NCBI GenBank assembly: GCA_021648365.1
Contig: JAKISY010000003.1
Span: 1 to 64,000, forward strand
From: Verrucomicrobiales bacterium
Lineage (GTDB): Bacteria > Verrucomicrobiota > Verrucomicrobiia > Verrucomicrobiales > DEV007
Reading direction: 5' to 3'
DNA length: 64,000 bases
Positions 18,312-26,616 of the stretch are shown here, piece after piece. The notes beneath the pieces are model-generated. The model had not been told where the DNA came from. It saw only the letters and a list, made by a program, of their open reading frames with translations, and ran no database searches. The translations under genes were made by a program, and so were the position numbers. Position 1 is the first letter of the stretch; every line of letters begins with the position of its first letter.

Positions 18312-20141
18312 TCAATCACCAAAGCTGGTGGCTTGGCTGTGATACAATTGAGCGTAGATGCCTTTGTTTTTGATCAGGTCTTGGTGGTGACCTTGTTCGG
18401 CGAGGTGACCTTGATCGAGCACGATGAGGTGGTCTGCCTGACGGGCGATGGCTAGGCGGTGGCTGATGATGATGGTGGTGCGGTTTTTGGAAAATTGGTG
18501 GAACTTTTGTAGCCAATCGGCTTCGGCGATGGCGTCCATCGAGCTGTTGGGTTCGTCTAGCAGGATGAGGGGGGAATCGCGATAGATTGCCCGAGCGAGG
18601 GCAATGCGCCGCCATTCGCCGCCGCTGAGTTCGGTTCCTTCGTCGAACCACTTGCCGAGATGACTATGGATGCCCTTGGGGAGCTGGTCGATCTTGCTTG
18701 CTAGGCCAACCGCTTCGAGTGCTTGTCTGACTCTATCGAGATCAGGTGGGGTATTTTTGCGACCTAGAGAGATGTTGGCAAGAACGGTGTCTTGAAATTC
18801 CAGAGGTTCTTGAAATAGAGCGCTGAGGTTTTCGCGCCAGATGTCTGGATTGAAATCTTTCAGATTTTGTCCATCGATGAGGATTTGACCTGATTGAGGG
18901 TCAAAGAGGCGAGCGATGAGCTTGATGAGAGTCGATTTTCCTGAGCCGTTGGCGCCGATGATGACAGTTATTTTATTGGCGGGAATTTTGATGGATAGAT
19001 CTTCTAGAGCAAGTTGATCAGCGCCCGGGTATTGGAAATTTATATTTTTGAGTTCGATTCCGTTAGCGATTCTCTCTGGAACGTCTTGAGCTGAGTCAGG
19101 TGTTTTGATTTTTGGTTCGAGGGCAAGATAATCGAACAGGTTTCTCAAAAACATGCCGTTTTGGTATACGCTACCCAGATCACTCATAAGGCTGCGAGCG
19201 ACCGATTGACCTTGATAAAAAGCTTGGTAAAGAAGTGCTAGATCGCCGAGGCGGAAGCTCTGCTCGGAAACGCGATAGATCATGTAAAGCAGCGAAAGAC
19301 CGAATATAAGCAGGGCTAGCAGTGAGGAGGCAATACTTGCGAGACTGTGACTGAGTTCGAGTTGATTTTTTCTGTGGCGCAAGGTCTGGCGAATGGCTCG
19401 GTAGGATTTTTTTAAAAAGTCACCCAGTCCAAATACTCGAATCTCGGCAGCGGCAGAGCCGGAAGTCATCAGCCAGTCGTAATAATCGGATTTGCGTTCG
19501 AGCACGGTGGACTCGAGCCACCAGCGATGTTCTTTGCGGGTGTGGCGGACCATGAGGAGAAGAGCGGGCAGGGTGCTGGTCAGCAGGGCAAGTGGTAGCC
19601 ACCAAGCGTAGGGGATAAGAATCAGCATCATGGCGGCTAGTGTGATGCTTCCGCGTAACATTCCACCCAGACTTTCGAGCATGCCGATGGAGCGGCTGAC
19701 GGATTGGCTGCTGGCGCGGTAGATTTGATCGTAAAATTCGGGACGTTCGAAAACTTCAAGATCTAGTCGATTTGCCTGACTGTGTATTTTGTTCTGGATG
19801 TAGTCGCTGACGCGTTCGGATTGACCCAAGCGGATCCATCGGGATAGGCCGTGCAGGATTTGCATGAATATCAGAACAGCAAGCAACAGAGCGAGAGGTG
19901 TTGAGAGGGATAAGAGAGCTTGTTGAGGGAGAGTGTTGTCACCTAGGTCTGTCAATCCATTGACAATGGCTCGGGTGAGGTAAACGGAGACTGCAGGCAG
20001 CAGACCTTCAAGGACAATTAAGAAGACCCAGGCGACAGTCCATTTTTTAGCGGCGTGCCAGGTCAAAGCCAGCACGCGCGGGAAGTCGCGCAGGAGTTGG
20101 ATGCGGCTTTGCTTAGGATATGGAGAACCGCTGATGGACAC
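18312..20141 (-). CDS. ABC transporter, fused permease and ATPase (lasso exporter)
   Basis: A 609-residue half-transporter. Six hydrophobic helices fill residues about 30-320. The ATPase follows with Walker A GANGSGKST near 400, signature LSGGEWRRIALARAIY and Walker B LILLDEPNSSMDA. No peptidase C39 domain precedes it, so it exports rather than matures its cargo. It is the last gene of the lasso-peptide operon, 50 bases after the methyltransferase, and is the likely export and self-protection protein, as in other lasso gene clusters (the D protein). The N-terminus SGSPYPKQSRIQLLRDFPRVLAL precedes the first helix. Confidence 0.88.
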   Translation of the reverse strand: MSISGSPYPKQSRIQLLRDFPRVLALTWHAAKKWTVAWVFLIVLEGLLPAVSVYLTRAIVNGLTDLGDNTLPQQALLSLSTPLALLLAVLIFMQILHGLSRWIRLGQSERVSDYIQNKIHSQANRLDLEVFERPEFYDQIYRASSQSVSRSIGMLESLGGMLRGSITLAAMMLILIPYAWWLPLALLTSTLPALLLMVRHTRKEHRWWLESTVLERKSDYYDWLMTSGSAAAEIRVFGLGDFLKKSYRAIRQTLRHRKNQLELSHSLASIASSLLALLIFGLSLLYMIYRVSEQSFRLGDLALLYQAFYQGQSVARSLMSDLGSVYQNGMFLRNLFDYLALEPKIKTPDSAQDVPERIANGIELKNINFQYPGADQLALEDLSIKIPANKITVIIGANGSGKSTLIKLIARLFDPQSGQILIDGQNLKDFNPDIWRENLSALFQEPLEFQDTVLANISLGRKNTPPDLDRVRQALEAVGLASKIDQLPKGIHSHLGKWFDEGTELSGGEWRRIALARAIYRDSPLILLDEPNSSMDAIAEADWLQKFHQFSKNRTTIIISHRLAIARQADHLIVLDQGHLAEQGHHQDLIKNKGIYAQLYHSQATSFGD

Positions 20142-20165
20142 GAATGAACACTAATAGAGATTTGC
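20131..20165. repeat. Dispersed short repeat, TGGACACGAATGAACACTAA type
   Basis: The sequence TGGACACGAATGAACACTAA at about 20136 overlaps the start of the ABC transporter gene and runs into the gap. Related phrases lie near 4878, 25297 and 44862. Such short, loosely conserved phrases are scattered through intergenic DNA of several bacterial groups; what they do is not known. Confidence 0.55.
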
Positions 20166-20190
20166 AGGTAGGAGAGGGGTGATGGACTTT

Positions 20191-21327
20191 TTAGAGGCTG
20201 AATTTTTCGGAAAGGTTTCCGACAAACGCTAGGGTTTGATTGTATTTAGGAAAGCGTCGGGGAAATTTGGCCATTAATTCTTTGCTGATGGATTCGAGCG
20301 AGCGCTGACCGTTCATGAGTTGCAGGGCGGCTGTTTGGTAGGTGCCGTCTTGATTGAGTTGGGGGGTGTGGGAGTGGGCGCGTTTCCGAAGTTGAGATAA
20401 ACCGATGATCTCTGAGTTGAATGTGGATTGCTTGAATGAGGTGTTGGTCGATCCTGAAATGGATGTGTGCCAGCTCCAGATATAATCTTCGGCGACCAAG
20501 CTCGCTTTCAAATAGATTTGGGCTTGGTCACCAGCTTTCATTTTTACGGGTGTGATCCAGGGAAAAAAACCACAGCCATAAACTGTTGGGCGTTTTTTTC
20601 CGGGGCCACCCGAATAACCAACTCCTGGGACGATTTGTGCATCGAACCATAGGTAAAATCCGTGCACGGTGGTATCTTGATCGCAATTTAGGGTGATGGT
20701 ATTGTCGATATTGGAACCATCTAGCTTTCCGTAGTTGAGTGTCGTCCAGATTTTAGAAGCAGAAACTAGCTGCTTCGGTTTTGGTTTGCAAGGGTGCCAC
20801 ATGTGGGCGTGTCGTTTGCTTAGCGGGGTGAGATCGAGCCCTTCTCCGCAGGAGTTCCAAGGTTGAATGGCTTTATCAAATGCGGATTGATTTTTTGCCA
20901 GAGCTATGTGGAGAGTGTCTTTTTGCGGTAGAAGATGACCGTCCTTTTTTAAAAAACGGTTCTGGGCGTCAGATATGATGGCTAAATTTTCTCCGACAAA
21001 GGGTAGCGAGCCGCGAATGTCATGAAACAAGATGTCGACTTTTTCTGGTAACTCCACTTTTCGAGAGTCGTCTTGGATCCATTCAATGCGGTCAGCGAAT
21101 CCGTTGGTCTGAGCGAGTTCTTTTCCTATTTGTATGCAGTAAGAGGGGTCGATGGCGTAAACTTTTTGAGCGCCTAGTTTACAGGCGATTAAGGAATACA
21201 GCCCTGAACCAGCTCCTAGGTCAAGCACCGTGGATGTGGGCGTGATGACGCTTTTAAGCGCTTTGCTGTAGGCAGCTAAACGAACTTCGTCGCCGAACAT
21301 GTTGCTGTAATCGTAGAGGGAATACAT
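20191..21327 (-). CDS. SAM methyltransferase with PqqD-like C-terminus (lasso tailoring)
   Basis: A 378-residue protein in the lasso operon. The SAM-binding site is VLDLGAGSGLYSLIACKLGA near residues 35-54, then VYAIDPS. A PRMT/L11-methyltransferase-like beta-rich middle region follows. The last 55 residues (TAALQLMNGQRSLESISKEL onward) look like the winged-helix tail of PqqD/RRE proteins, which bind leader peptides. The canonical PRMT double-glutamate loop is not seen (DIRGSLPFVGEN instead), so arginine methylation is unlikely. The best guess is that it methylates the precursor or mature lasso peptide, guided by its own leader-binding tail; methyltransferases of other families tailor some lasso peptides. 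Confidence 0.7.
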   Translation of the reverse strand: MYSLYDYSNMFGDEVRLAAYSKALKSVITPTSTVLDLGAGSGLYSLIACKLGAQKVYAIDPSYCIQIGKELAQTNGFADRIEWIQDDSRKVELPEKVDILFHDIRGSLPFVGENLAIISDAQNRFLKKDGHLLPQKDTLHIALAKNQSAFDKAIQPWNSCGEGLDLTPLSKRHAHMWHPCKPKPKQLVSASKIWTTLNYGKLDGSNIDNTITLNCDQDTTVHGFYLWFDAQIVPGVGYSGGPGKKRPTVYGCGFFPWITPVKMKAGDQAQIYLKASLVAEDYIWSWHTSISGSTNTSFKQSTFNSEIIGLSQLRKRAHSHTPQLNQDGTYQTAALQLMNGQRSLESISKELMAKFPRRFPKYNQTLAFVGNLSEKFSL

Positions 21328-21388
21328 ATTTTGGGAACTTGTGAAATACTGTTGGGATGTAGGTCAAGGGCGAAGGGCTGGATAGTGG

Positions 21389-22375
21389 TTAGGTGGAGGT
21401 GCTTCCGGCAAAGGGCGTGACACCAATCTGTTTTTGTTGATTGATGGTTGATAGTATTTCTGTGCGTAGATCGGCTAGTTTATCGTAGTCGCGGGGGTAA
21501 GAAAGGGAATAGATATCCAGGCCGTTTGCTTGAGCCTGGGCAGCCTTCTTGAATAGCTTGGCTGCGATTTTGATGTCTTTCATATCGAGTAAAAAACAAC
21601 GCTTGATCAGGGTCATGAGAGACGCTGCTCCTTTGACTGGTTCAATGGTGATTACAGTTGAATGATTTTGATCTGCAGGATCGTTCAGCAGAAAAATCGC
21701 AGTGATAGCTCTCTGCGAGCAGTGAGAGTAAGGGGGCGTATGGAGCCGTTTTTTTTCAGAATAGTGGCAGACTGGAGAAAAGTCTGGTGGCTGAGGATAT
21801 AAGGCTTCAATAGAGTCGGGAAATAAACGTGTCCCGGTATATGCAGGAATGCCGATGATTTTTTCATTGATGGTATCAAGTTGTAAGCAGTCATCGCTAA
21901 TCAAATCAAATCCGTGTTGTGCAAAGCTGGATGCGATAGTGGACTTCCCCCAGCCAGAGGAACCTAAAAAAGCAATACTACTATCATTCTGAAAAGTTAC
22001 GGCACTGGCATGGAGGATCAACTTTCCTCGCTGACCAAGAATTCGGGGAATCAATTGGTCTAGCAGTAAATGGCGTATAGTTTCCTGATTGGTTCCAGCT
22101 GCTGGGTGCACCACGATGGAATCCAAGGCAGCTGAAACATGGAAGTCAGCTAAATTTACATAGCGGATCAGATAGCTGCCATCTCCCTTACGAGTGCTGG
22201 ATATGGCGATTTGTTTTTCTTCGGAATACCAGTGATTCTGCCAGACGAGATCGGCAAATTTGTATTGGGCGTTGGGCGACAGATTGATCTTTAAGGAGAC
22301 AGAGCCTTGTTTAATCTTAGGCAATTCAAACAAAGGTAGATAGCAATCAACGAGGATGTCAAAAATTTGGTACAC
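21389..22375 (-). CDS. HPr-kinase-like protein (lasso tailoring kinase)
   Basis: A 328-residue protein with a P-loop GSSGWGKST near residues 138-146, preceded by LILHASAVTF, and followed by DLISDDCLQL where the two aspartates bind metal. This is the HPr kinase/phosphorylase-like fold found in lasso clusters such as that of paeninodin, where it phosphorylates the C-terminal serine. It starts only 12 bases after the precursor stop. The predicted core here ends in methionine, with no serine in the tail, so its acceptor must differ. Possible acceptors are the ring serines or threonines, or a different peptide. Confidence 0.82.
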   Translation of the reverse strand: MYQIFDILVDCYLPLFELPKIKQGSVSLKINLSPNAQYKFADLVWQNHWYSEEKQIAISSTRKGDGSYLIRYVNLADFHVSAALDSIVVHPAAGTNQETIRHLLLDQLIPRILGQRGKLILHASAVTFQNDSSIAFLGSSGWGKSTIASSFAQHGFDLISDDCLQLDTINEKIIGIPAYTGTRLFPDSIEALYPQPPDFSPVCHYSEKKRLHTPPYSHCSQRAITAIFLLNDPADQNHSTVITIEPVKGAASLMTLIKRCFLLDMKDIKIAAKLFKKAAQAQANGLDIYSLSYPRDYDKLADLRTEILSTINQQKQIGVTPFAGSTST

Positions 22376-22387
22376 GCTACTTTATGA

Positions 22388-22630
22388 TTACATGCCGCCC
22401 ATTCCCATACCGCCCATGCCCATCCCCATCCCCATGCCCATGCCAGGCATGCCATTATTGGTGCCAAACATCACATCGAAGGTTGACCCTGCTGAGTTGG
22501 ATCCTGTTGCGGAAGTGACGGAGCCATAATGGGTGATGCGAGGTGGGCTGTAGGGCTTGAGCTTACTGGAGCTGCTAGTAGCTTGATGGGGATCATCTTC
22601 GGAGGAATGATGTGCGCTTGTTTTTTTCAT
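22388..22630 (-). CDS. Lasso peptide precursor with Gly-Met repeat tail
   Basis: An 80-residue precursor; a longer frame from 22657 exists, but the ATG at 22630 overlaps the TAA of the cyclase gene (TAATG) and follows a GAAAGAGA ribosome-binding sequence. The leader has the recognition motif Y27-x2-P30-x-I32-x3-G36, followed by SVTSATG with Thr42 as the penultimate leader residue. The predicted core starts at Ser44; Asp52 is core residue 9 (SNSAGSTFD), so a 9-membered isopeptide ring is expected. The tail is VMFGTNNGMPGM and then a run of Gly and Met. Residues 60-80 contain nine Met, eleven Gly and one Pro. A 37-residue core is much longer than usual. Ser at position 1 instead of Gly is less common but known in the class. 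Confidence 0.85.
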   Translation of the reverse strand: MKKTSAHHSSEDDPHQATSSSSKLKPYSPPRITHYGSVTSATGSNSAGSTFDVMFGTNNGMPGMGMGMGMGMGGMGMGGM

Positions 22631-24531
22631 TAGATCTCTTTCACATGTTGGTACCACATCTCAATCGAAAAGCTCGCCCACAATGGTCTCAACCAGCGAT
22701 AGTATTCGTATGAGATTTCCTGATCATTACGTTTATAATGATTAAACAGCTGATTGTAAACGTCGATGATTTTTTTTTGTGATACCCACCCAGCTTGTGC
22801 AATGGATAGTGAGTGCAGGGTGTCTGCCACAGCATCGCTCATCAATGCTTGCACCACACAGTAAGTAAAATCGCCATCATTGTGCTGCGTGCGCAGATCT
22901 GGTGGGAGGAAGGTCTGGCTGGCGGCGTGAAGCAAAAGTTTGCCGTGGTCTTTGCGACGGTGTTGAAAATTGGGTATGGCTAGTGAGAATTCAAGTAGCC
23001 TGCGGTCGTAAAAGGGGTGTCTTTGCTCGATGCCGTGTGATCCGTCGGAGCGGTCGTCGATCTCATTGAGGCGTATGGTTTCTGCATCGGATTGGGTGCA
23101 ATGATTCTGCCATTGTGCCAGATCGGAAAATTGATGGGCACATAGATATTTGCTTGAGCGGTGCTGGAGGTCGGCGGCACTGATGAAATCCTGTTGCAGA
23201 AACGGGGCATGAAGTTGTTTTGGTCGAGCTAATTCCAGCTTGTGGCGAATGGCTTGAGGCAATGCTGGCCAGCTTAGGTTTTTGATGGATCGCAACAAAG
23301 CGTATTTCCAGCTTTTGTGGTCGGCCTGATAACGTAACTCGCCAAGCATTTGATTCAGTTTAAGGTCGCGCAGTAGGGCGTAGTAGGGGAATTGAGAGCC
23401 TCCGAAAGCTGCGTCGGCTCCAGCTCCGGATAAAAGAACTCGCACTCCTTTTGATGCGGCGGCTATTTGTAGCTTAGCATAGGCAGGCATGACGGGGTGG
23501 TCGGGAGGTTCTAGGGTGTCTTGGATCTGCTGCTGCCATGCGGAAAATCCATCTGAATGGGTATAAGGAGATGAAGAAGAATCGATATCCCACATGTCAG
23601 CAACTTGCTTGATCCGCGAACTTTCATCTTCCTCACGACCTGGGAAGGTGATCGAAAAAGTCTTTAAGCGTTGCTTGTCTTCTTGTTCATTGAGCAAGGT
23701 TTGAGCCAAGCCTACGACTAAGGGGGAATCCAAGCCGCCACTGAGAGTGGCACCGACTTCTCCATTGCACCTGAGTCGGCATTTCACCGCTTGTCGCAAC
23801 AGTTCCAGAAAATGCTCTAGGTAATTTTCGTCGCGGCGATAATGAATACGCAGTCCTGGATCAGGGTTCCAGTAACGTTTTATCTGCAAACGATGCGTAT
23901 CCACCACCAGGCTATGAGCGGGAGGTAGGCGATGAACGTCTTGGAACAAGGTTTCTTCTATGTTTACGGGATTGCAGGCAAGATGCTCTGCGACCATGCC
24001 TTCATTGATTTTAGTTGAAACAGAAGGGTGTTGGAATAACTGCCGTTGTTCTGATCCAAACAGGAAGGTATCTTTGGTGTGATGATAATAGAGTGGTTTT
24101 ACGCCTTTTATATCCCTAGCGAGGAAAAGTTGTTGCTTGCGGCTGTCCCAGATGGCAAAGGCAAAATCACCAAGAAGATGGTTAGCACAGTTTTCTCCCC
24201 AGTGCTGGTAAGCTTTGAGTGTGATTTGAGCATCTGACATTCCGCTCGATAGCCTGGCTTGCCCTTTTAAGATAGTTAATAATTCATCGCGGTTGTCAAT
24301 CCTTCCATCGAAAGTGATGGACAGTTTGGCTTGTTCATCATGCAGAGGTTGGCGTTCATTTTCTGCTTCAGGCACGGTGACCAGTGACAAGTGACCCAGA
24401 GCAACAACGCGGTCAGTCCATTGGCCGCGACCGTCCGGTCCTCTGTGGGCTACCACTTCCAACATCTGGCTAAGAATGGGAGAGGGAGGCGGAGAGCCAT
24501 TGCGAATCAGGATGCCAGCGATAGCGCTCAT
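22630..24531 (-). CDS. Lasso cyclase, asparagine synthetase-like (C protein)
   Basis: A 633-residue asparagine synthetase B homologue. The N-terminal glutaminase-like domain starts MSAIAGILIRNG; the catalytic Cys2 is absent, as in lasso cyclases. The ATP-pyrophosphatase loop is GATLSGGLDSPLVVGLAQ near residue 260, which adenylates the acidic side chain before ring closure. The C-terminal synthetase region includes GAGADAAFGG. It forms the isopeptide bond between the core N-terminus and Asp9. The stop TAA shares a base with the precursor ATG. The B2 gene lies 30 bases upstream. Confidence 0.9.
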   Translation of the reverse strand: MSAIAGILIRNGSPPPSPILSQMLEVVAHRGPDGRGQWTDRVVALGHLSLVTVPEAENERQPLHDEQAKLSITFDGRIDNRDELLTILKGQARLSSGMSDAQITLKAYQHWGENCANHLLGDFAFAIWDSRKQQLFLARDIKGVKPLYYHHTKDTFLFGSEQRQLFQHPSVSTKINEGMVAEHLACNPVNIEETLFQDVHRLPPAHSLVVDTHRLQIKRYWNPDPGLRIHYRRDENYLEHFLELLRQAVKCRLRCNGEVGATLSGGLDSPLVVGLAQTLLNEQEDKQRLKTFSITFPGREEDESSRIKQVADMWDIDSSSSPYTHSDGFSAWQQQIQDTLEPPDHPVMPAYAKLQIAAASKGVRVLLSGAGADAAFGGSQFPYYALLRDLKLNQMLGELRYQADHKSWKYALLRSIKNLSWPALPQAIRHKLELARPKQLHAPFLQQDFISAADLQHRSSKYLCAHQFSDLAQWQNHCTQSDAETIRLNEIDDRSDGSHGIEQRHPFYDRRLLEFSLAIPNFQHRRKDHGKLLLHAASQTFLPPDLRTQHNDGDFTYCVVQALMSDAVADTLHSLSIAQAGWVSQKKIIDVYNQLFNHYKRNDQEISYEYYRWLRPLWASFSIEMWYQHVKEI

Positions 24532-24560
24532 TTGATGCGAAGGGGGGCTGTTGGCAGCAG

Positions 24561-25010
24561 CTAGTTGAGCACGGTGTAATTCTGTGAGCTTGAATCACAC
24601 AGGGCTGCTTGTTGGTATTCGATCCAGGCGTGGGCGTGGAAACCCTGGCTATCTTTGCGGAATCCTAAGCGTAGTTGGTGAGGTAGGCCGCGTCTTTCCA
24701 TGAGGTGTGAGCAGACTAAGGAACGCAAGAGGCAGCGGGGCTTGCGGGGTGTCAGTGATGCAGCTGAAGATGTCAGGCGTGTTATGGTTTGGGCATCACA
24801 GCGTTGCTGCGATTTCTGGTTGAAGAGAGTTGAGGCTTTGAGTAAAAAATGCTGAGTATGGCTAAACCCAAATAATTTTAGAGATAAGGCGACCATAGGA
24901 AAGTAGCACAGGGCTTCAAGCAAGATGAAACGTTGTTCGCTTGGCAAGCCTCGGAAGGTTTTCCATTTACGCGACCACGATTTCCACCATCTGGTTTTCG
25001 AGCAGTTCAT
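24561..25010 (-). CDS. Lasso leader peptidase B2, transglutaminase-like
   Basis: A 149-residue protein of the lasso B2 family (transglutaminase-like cysteine protease) that cuts the leader after Thr-x. Candidate triad: Cys93 in PRKPRCLLRSLV, His127 in FHAHAWIEY and Asp139 in ALCDSS. The N-terminal half is a mixed basic and hydrophobic segment, as in relatives. The start MNCSKTRWWK lies 44 bases inside the B1 gene in another frame; no better start or Shine-Dalgarno is visible, so translational coupling with B1 is likely. Confidence 0.87.
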   Translation of the reverse strand: MNCSKTRWWKSWSRKWKTFRGLPSEQRFILLEALCYFPMVALSLKLFGFSHTQHFLLKASTLFNQKSQQRCDAQTITRLTSSAASLTPRKPRCLLRSLVCSHLMERRGLPHQLRLGFRKDSQGFHAHAWIEYQQAALCDSSSQNYTVLN

Positions 25011-25251
25011 CGATAAATTGATACAGGTCTGAGCTTAAGGTTTTTTCATCAATATCGTATTCCTCCGAGAGCACGCTGAGGGCATTTGTAATGGAATTGG
25101 ATTTGGCGAGCACTGCCCACATCCGGGTGCCGGTTTGATTCAGCCCGTAATAGGATTCATTGGCAAGGTTGAGCAAGACACATTCGCCATCCAGCTCTTG
25201 GAAAAGAGTGGTGTCGGGGATGGTGATTTTGTTGTTTGGGGAAAAGTTCAA
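24967..25251 (-). CDS. Lasso B1, PqqD-like leader-binding protein
   Basis: A 94-residue PqqD-family winged-helix protein that presents the leader peptide to B2 (RiPP recognition element). The family pattern LFQELDGECVLLNLANESY and GLNQTGTRMWAVL is well kept, followed by the helix LSEEYDIDEKTLSSDL. Separate B1 and B2 genes are the usual form outside the J25 group. Here B1 overlaps B2 by 44 bases. It lies about 120 bases after the nucleotidyltransferase, with a dispersed repeat between them. Confidence 0.88.
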   Translation of the reverse strand: MNFSPNNKITIPDTTLFQELDGECVLLNLANESYYGLNQTGTRMWAVLAKSNSITNALSVLSEEYDIDEKTLSSDLYQFIDELLENQMVEIVVA

Positions 25252-25292
25252 GCGGGTAAGGTTGAAGATTTTACATTATATGGCAGAAAAAA

Positions 25293-25325
25293 TATAACCA
25301 CTGATTTCACTGATAAACACTGATA
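25293..25325. repeat. Dispersed short repeat in the lasso operon
   Basis: The phrase ACCACTGATTTCACTGATAA, followed by ACACTGATAGG, occupies the gap between the nucleotidyltransferase and B1 genes. It belongs to the same loose family as the copies near 4878, 20136 and 44862. It may interrupt or regulate read-through between the two genes, but nothing in the sequence proves this. Confidence 0.5.
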
Positions 25326-25369
25326 GGAAAGAAGGGATTGGTATTTTTGTTGTGTGATAATCTATGATT

Positions 25370-26569
25370 TCATTTACCAATGTGCAATCCATATTTGAGG
25401 AGCAGGCGTAGGGGGCGGAATAACCCGGGGCATAGGTTAAGGGGGAATCTACTTGGGTAGAAGCTACGTTCACTAGGATTGGGGGTGATCATATAAGCGA
25501 GGGTTGCGCCGATCACTGGCAGTCGGTCGCGGTAGCGCTCGCGGGTGAGTAGGGCGTGATAAAAGCTGTGATATTTCCACAGCAAGCGGGTTTTGCTGGA
25601 GTTTGGCTGACTGGGTGCTTGCAGTTGATCGATATAGGCGGTTGCCAATCGGCAAGCTGTGGTGTCGGTGTTTGGGCTGTCGATGTGTGGGGCTGAAATG
25701 GGGATCATCCAGATTTTTTCACAAAGAGCGATGGCGGTTTTTATCATTCTGAGGCAGCCGAGTTGCTCGGCGAGTGAACGTGTTTTTTTCCAGTCGATCT
25801 GATTTTGGTATCGATGCATGAAAACGGCTAAATCGTAGGACCAGTTAAGTTGACACCAATGGTGCTTGGCTCCGTGGGCGACGAGTAAGAGGAATTCGTC
25901 TTCTAGTGACAAGCGGCGCAGGAAATGCGTGGATGGCTCGATGAGGGTGCTCGTGACGAGTATTTCATCGATGCTTCGTTTGAATCGGAAGGCGCTGGGG
26001 AGAGGGGTGTGGTGGATTTCGATCCATACGCCGAGCTTAGGGTGGCGGTAGGCTAGGCAATGATCGTTATTATTAGCGAGACTGGCGGGGTTTGCTGCGA
26101 TCTCCTCGTGATCGAGGTGATAGTCGAGGGTGGCGAGTAGATGTTCGGCTTGTGTTTGGTAGTGAGGTGGAACCAAAAAATCTAGGTCGACGTATTCCCT
26201 AGACCAGATATTGTCGAAGAGGCATTGACTGAGCATGGGGCCTTTCCATGGGATGATGGGGATGTCGGCGTTATTAAAGGCAGCTGTGATCCTCTGCAAA
26301 ACATGGTCGAGTTTGAGGCTCCAAGCGACGGAGTTGTGGTAGTGTGCGTCCAGAGATATGCGGACGTGTTCTGGCAGCAAATCCCAAAGTTCATTCTGAT
26401 GGATTGAGGAGCGAGCTAGGTTTGAAACTTTGTGATGGGAGCAATGTTTGATGAATTTTTGCCAGTCTTTTTCTGAGGCTTGACGGATAGCAGAAGTCAG
26501 GCGTTGCTTGGACTTCGGTTGAATGCCTGCTTGCAGGGCGGCAATCAGAAGTTGGAAGGAGGGCTGCAT
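25370..26569 (-). CDS. Nucleotidyltransferase family protein (lasso-associated)
   Basis: A 399-residue protein of the nucleotidyltransferase_5-like family common in lasso and other RiPP clusters. Its active-site pattern is visible as IPIIPWKGPMLSQCLF, then SREYVDLDFLVPP, where the DLD aspartates bind metal, and then VWIEIHHTPLP. It is the first gene of the operon, and its start (ATG at 26569) abuts a divergent methyltransferase. Such proteins have been proposed to act with the HPr-kinase-like partner in tailoring, but no reaction is established for this group as far as I know. Confidence 0.8.
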   Translation of the reverse strand: MQPSFQLLIAALQAGIQPKSKQRLTSAIRQASEKDWQKFIKHCSHHKVSNLARSSIHQNELWDLLPEHVRISLDAHYHNSVAWSLKLDHVLQRITAAFNNADIPIIPWKGPMLSQCLFDNIWSREYVDLDFLVPPHYQTQAEHLLATLDYHLDHEEIAANPASLANNNDHCLAYRHPKLGVWIEIHHTPLPSAFRFKRSIDEILVTSTLIEPSTHFLRRLSLEDEFLLLVAHGAKHHWCQLNWSYDLAVFMHRYQNQIDWKKTRSLAEQLGCLRMIKTAIALCEKIWMIPISAPHIDSPNTDTTACRLATAYIDQLQAPSQPNSSKTRLLWKYHSFYHALLTRERYRDRLPVIGATLAYMITPNPSERSFYPSRFPLNLCPGLFRPLRLLLKYGLHIGK

Positions 26570-26616
26570 TGGAAAATCAGTTACGCGATAGACCTATTAC
26601 TAGCGATAAAATATCA

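Noticed and set aside
22388..22460. Gly-Met codon run looks like a tandem repeat or microsatellite
   Set aside because: It is in frame inside a lasso precursor with a proper leader and stop, so I treat it as coding.
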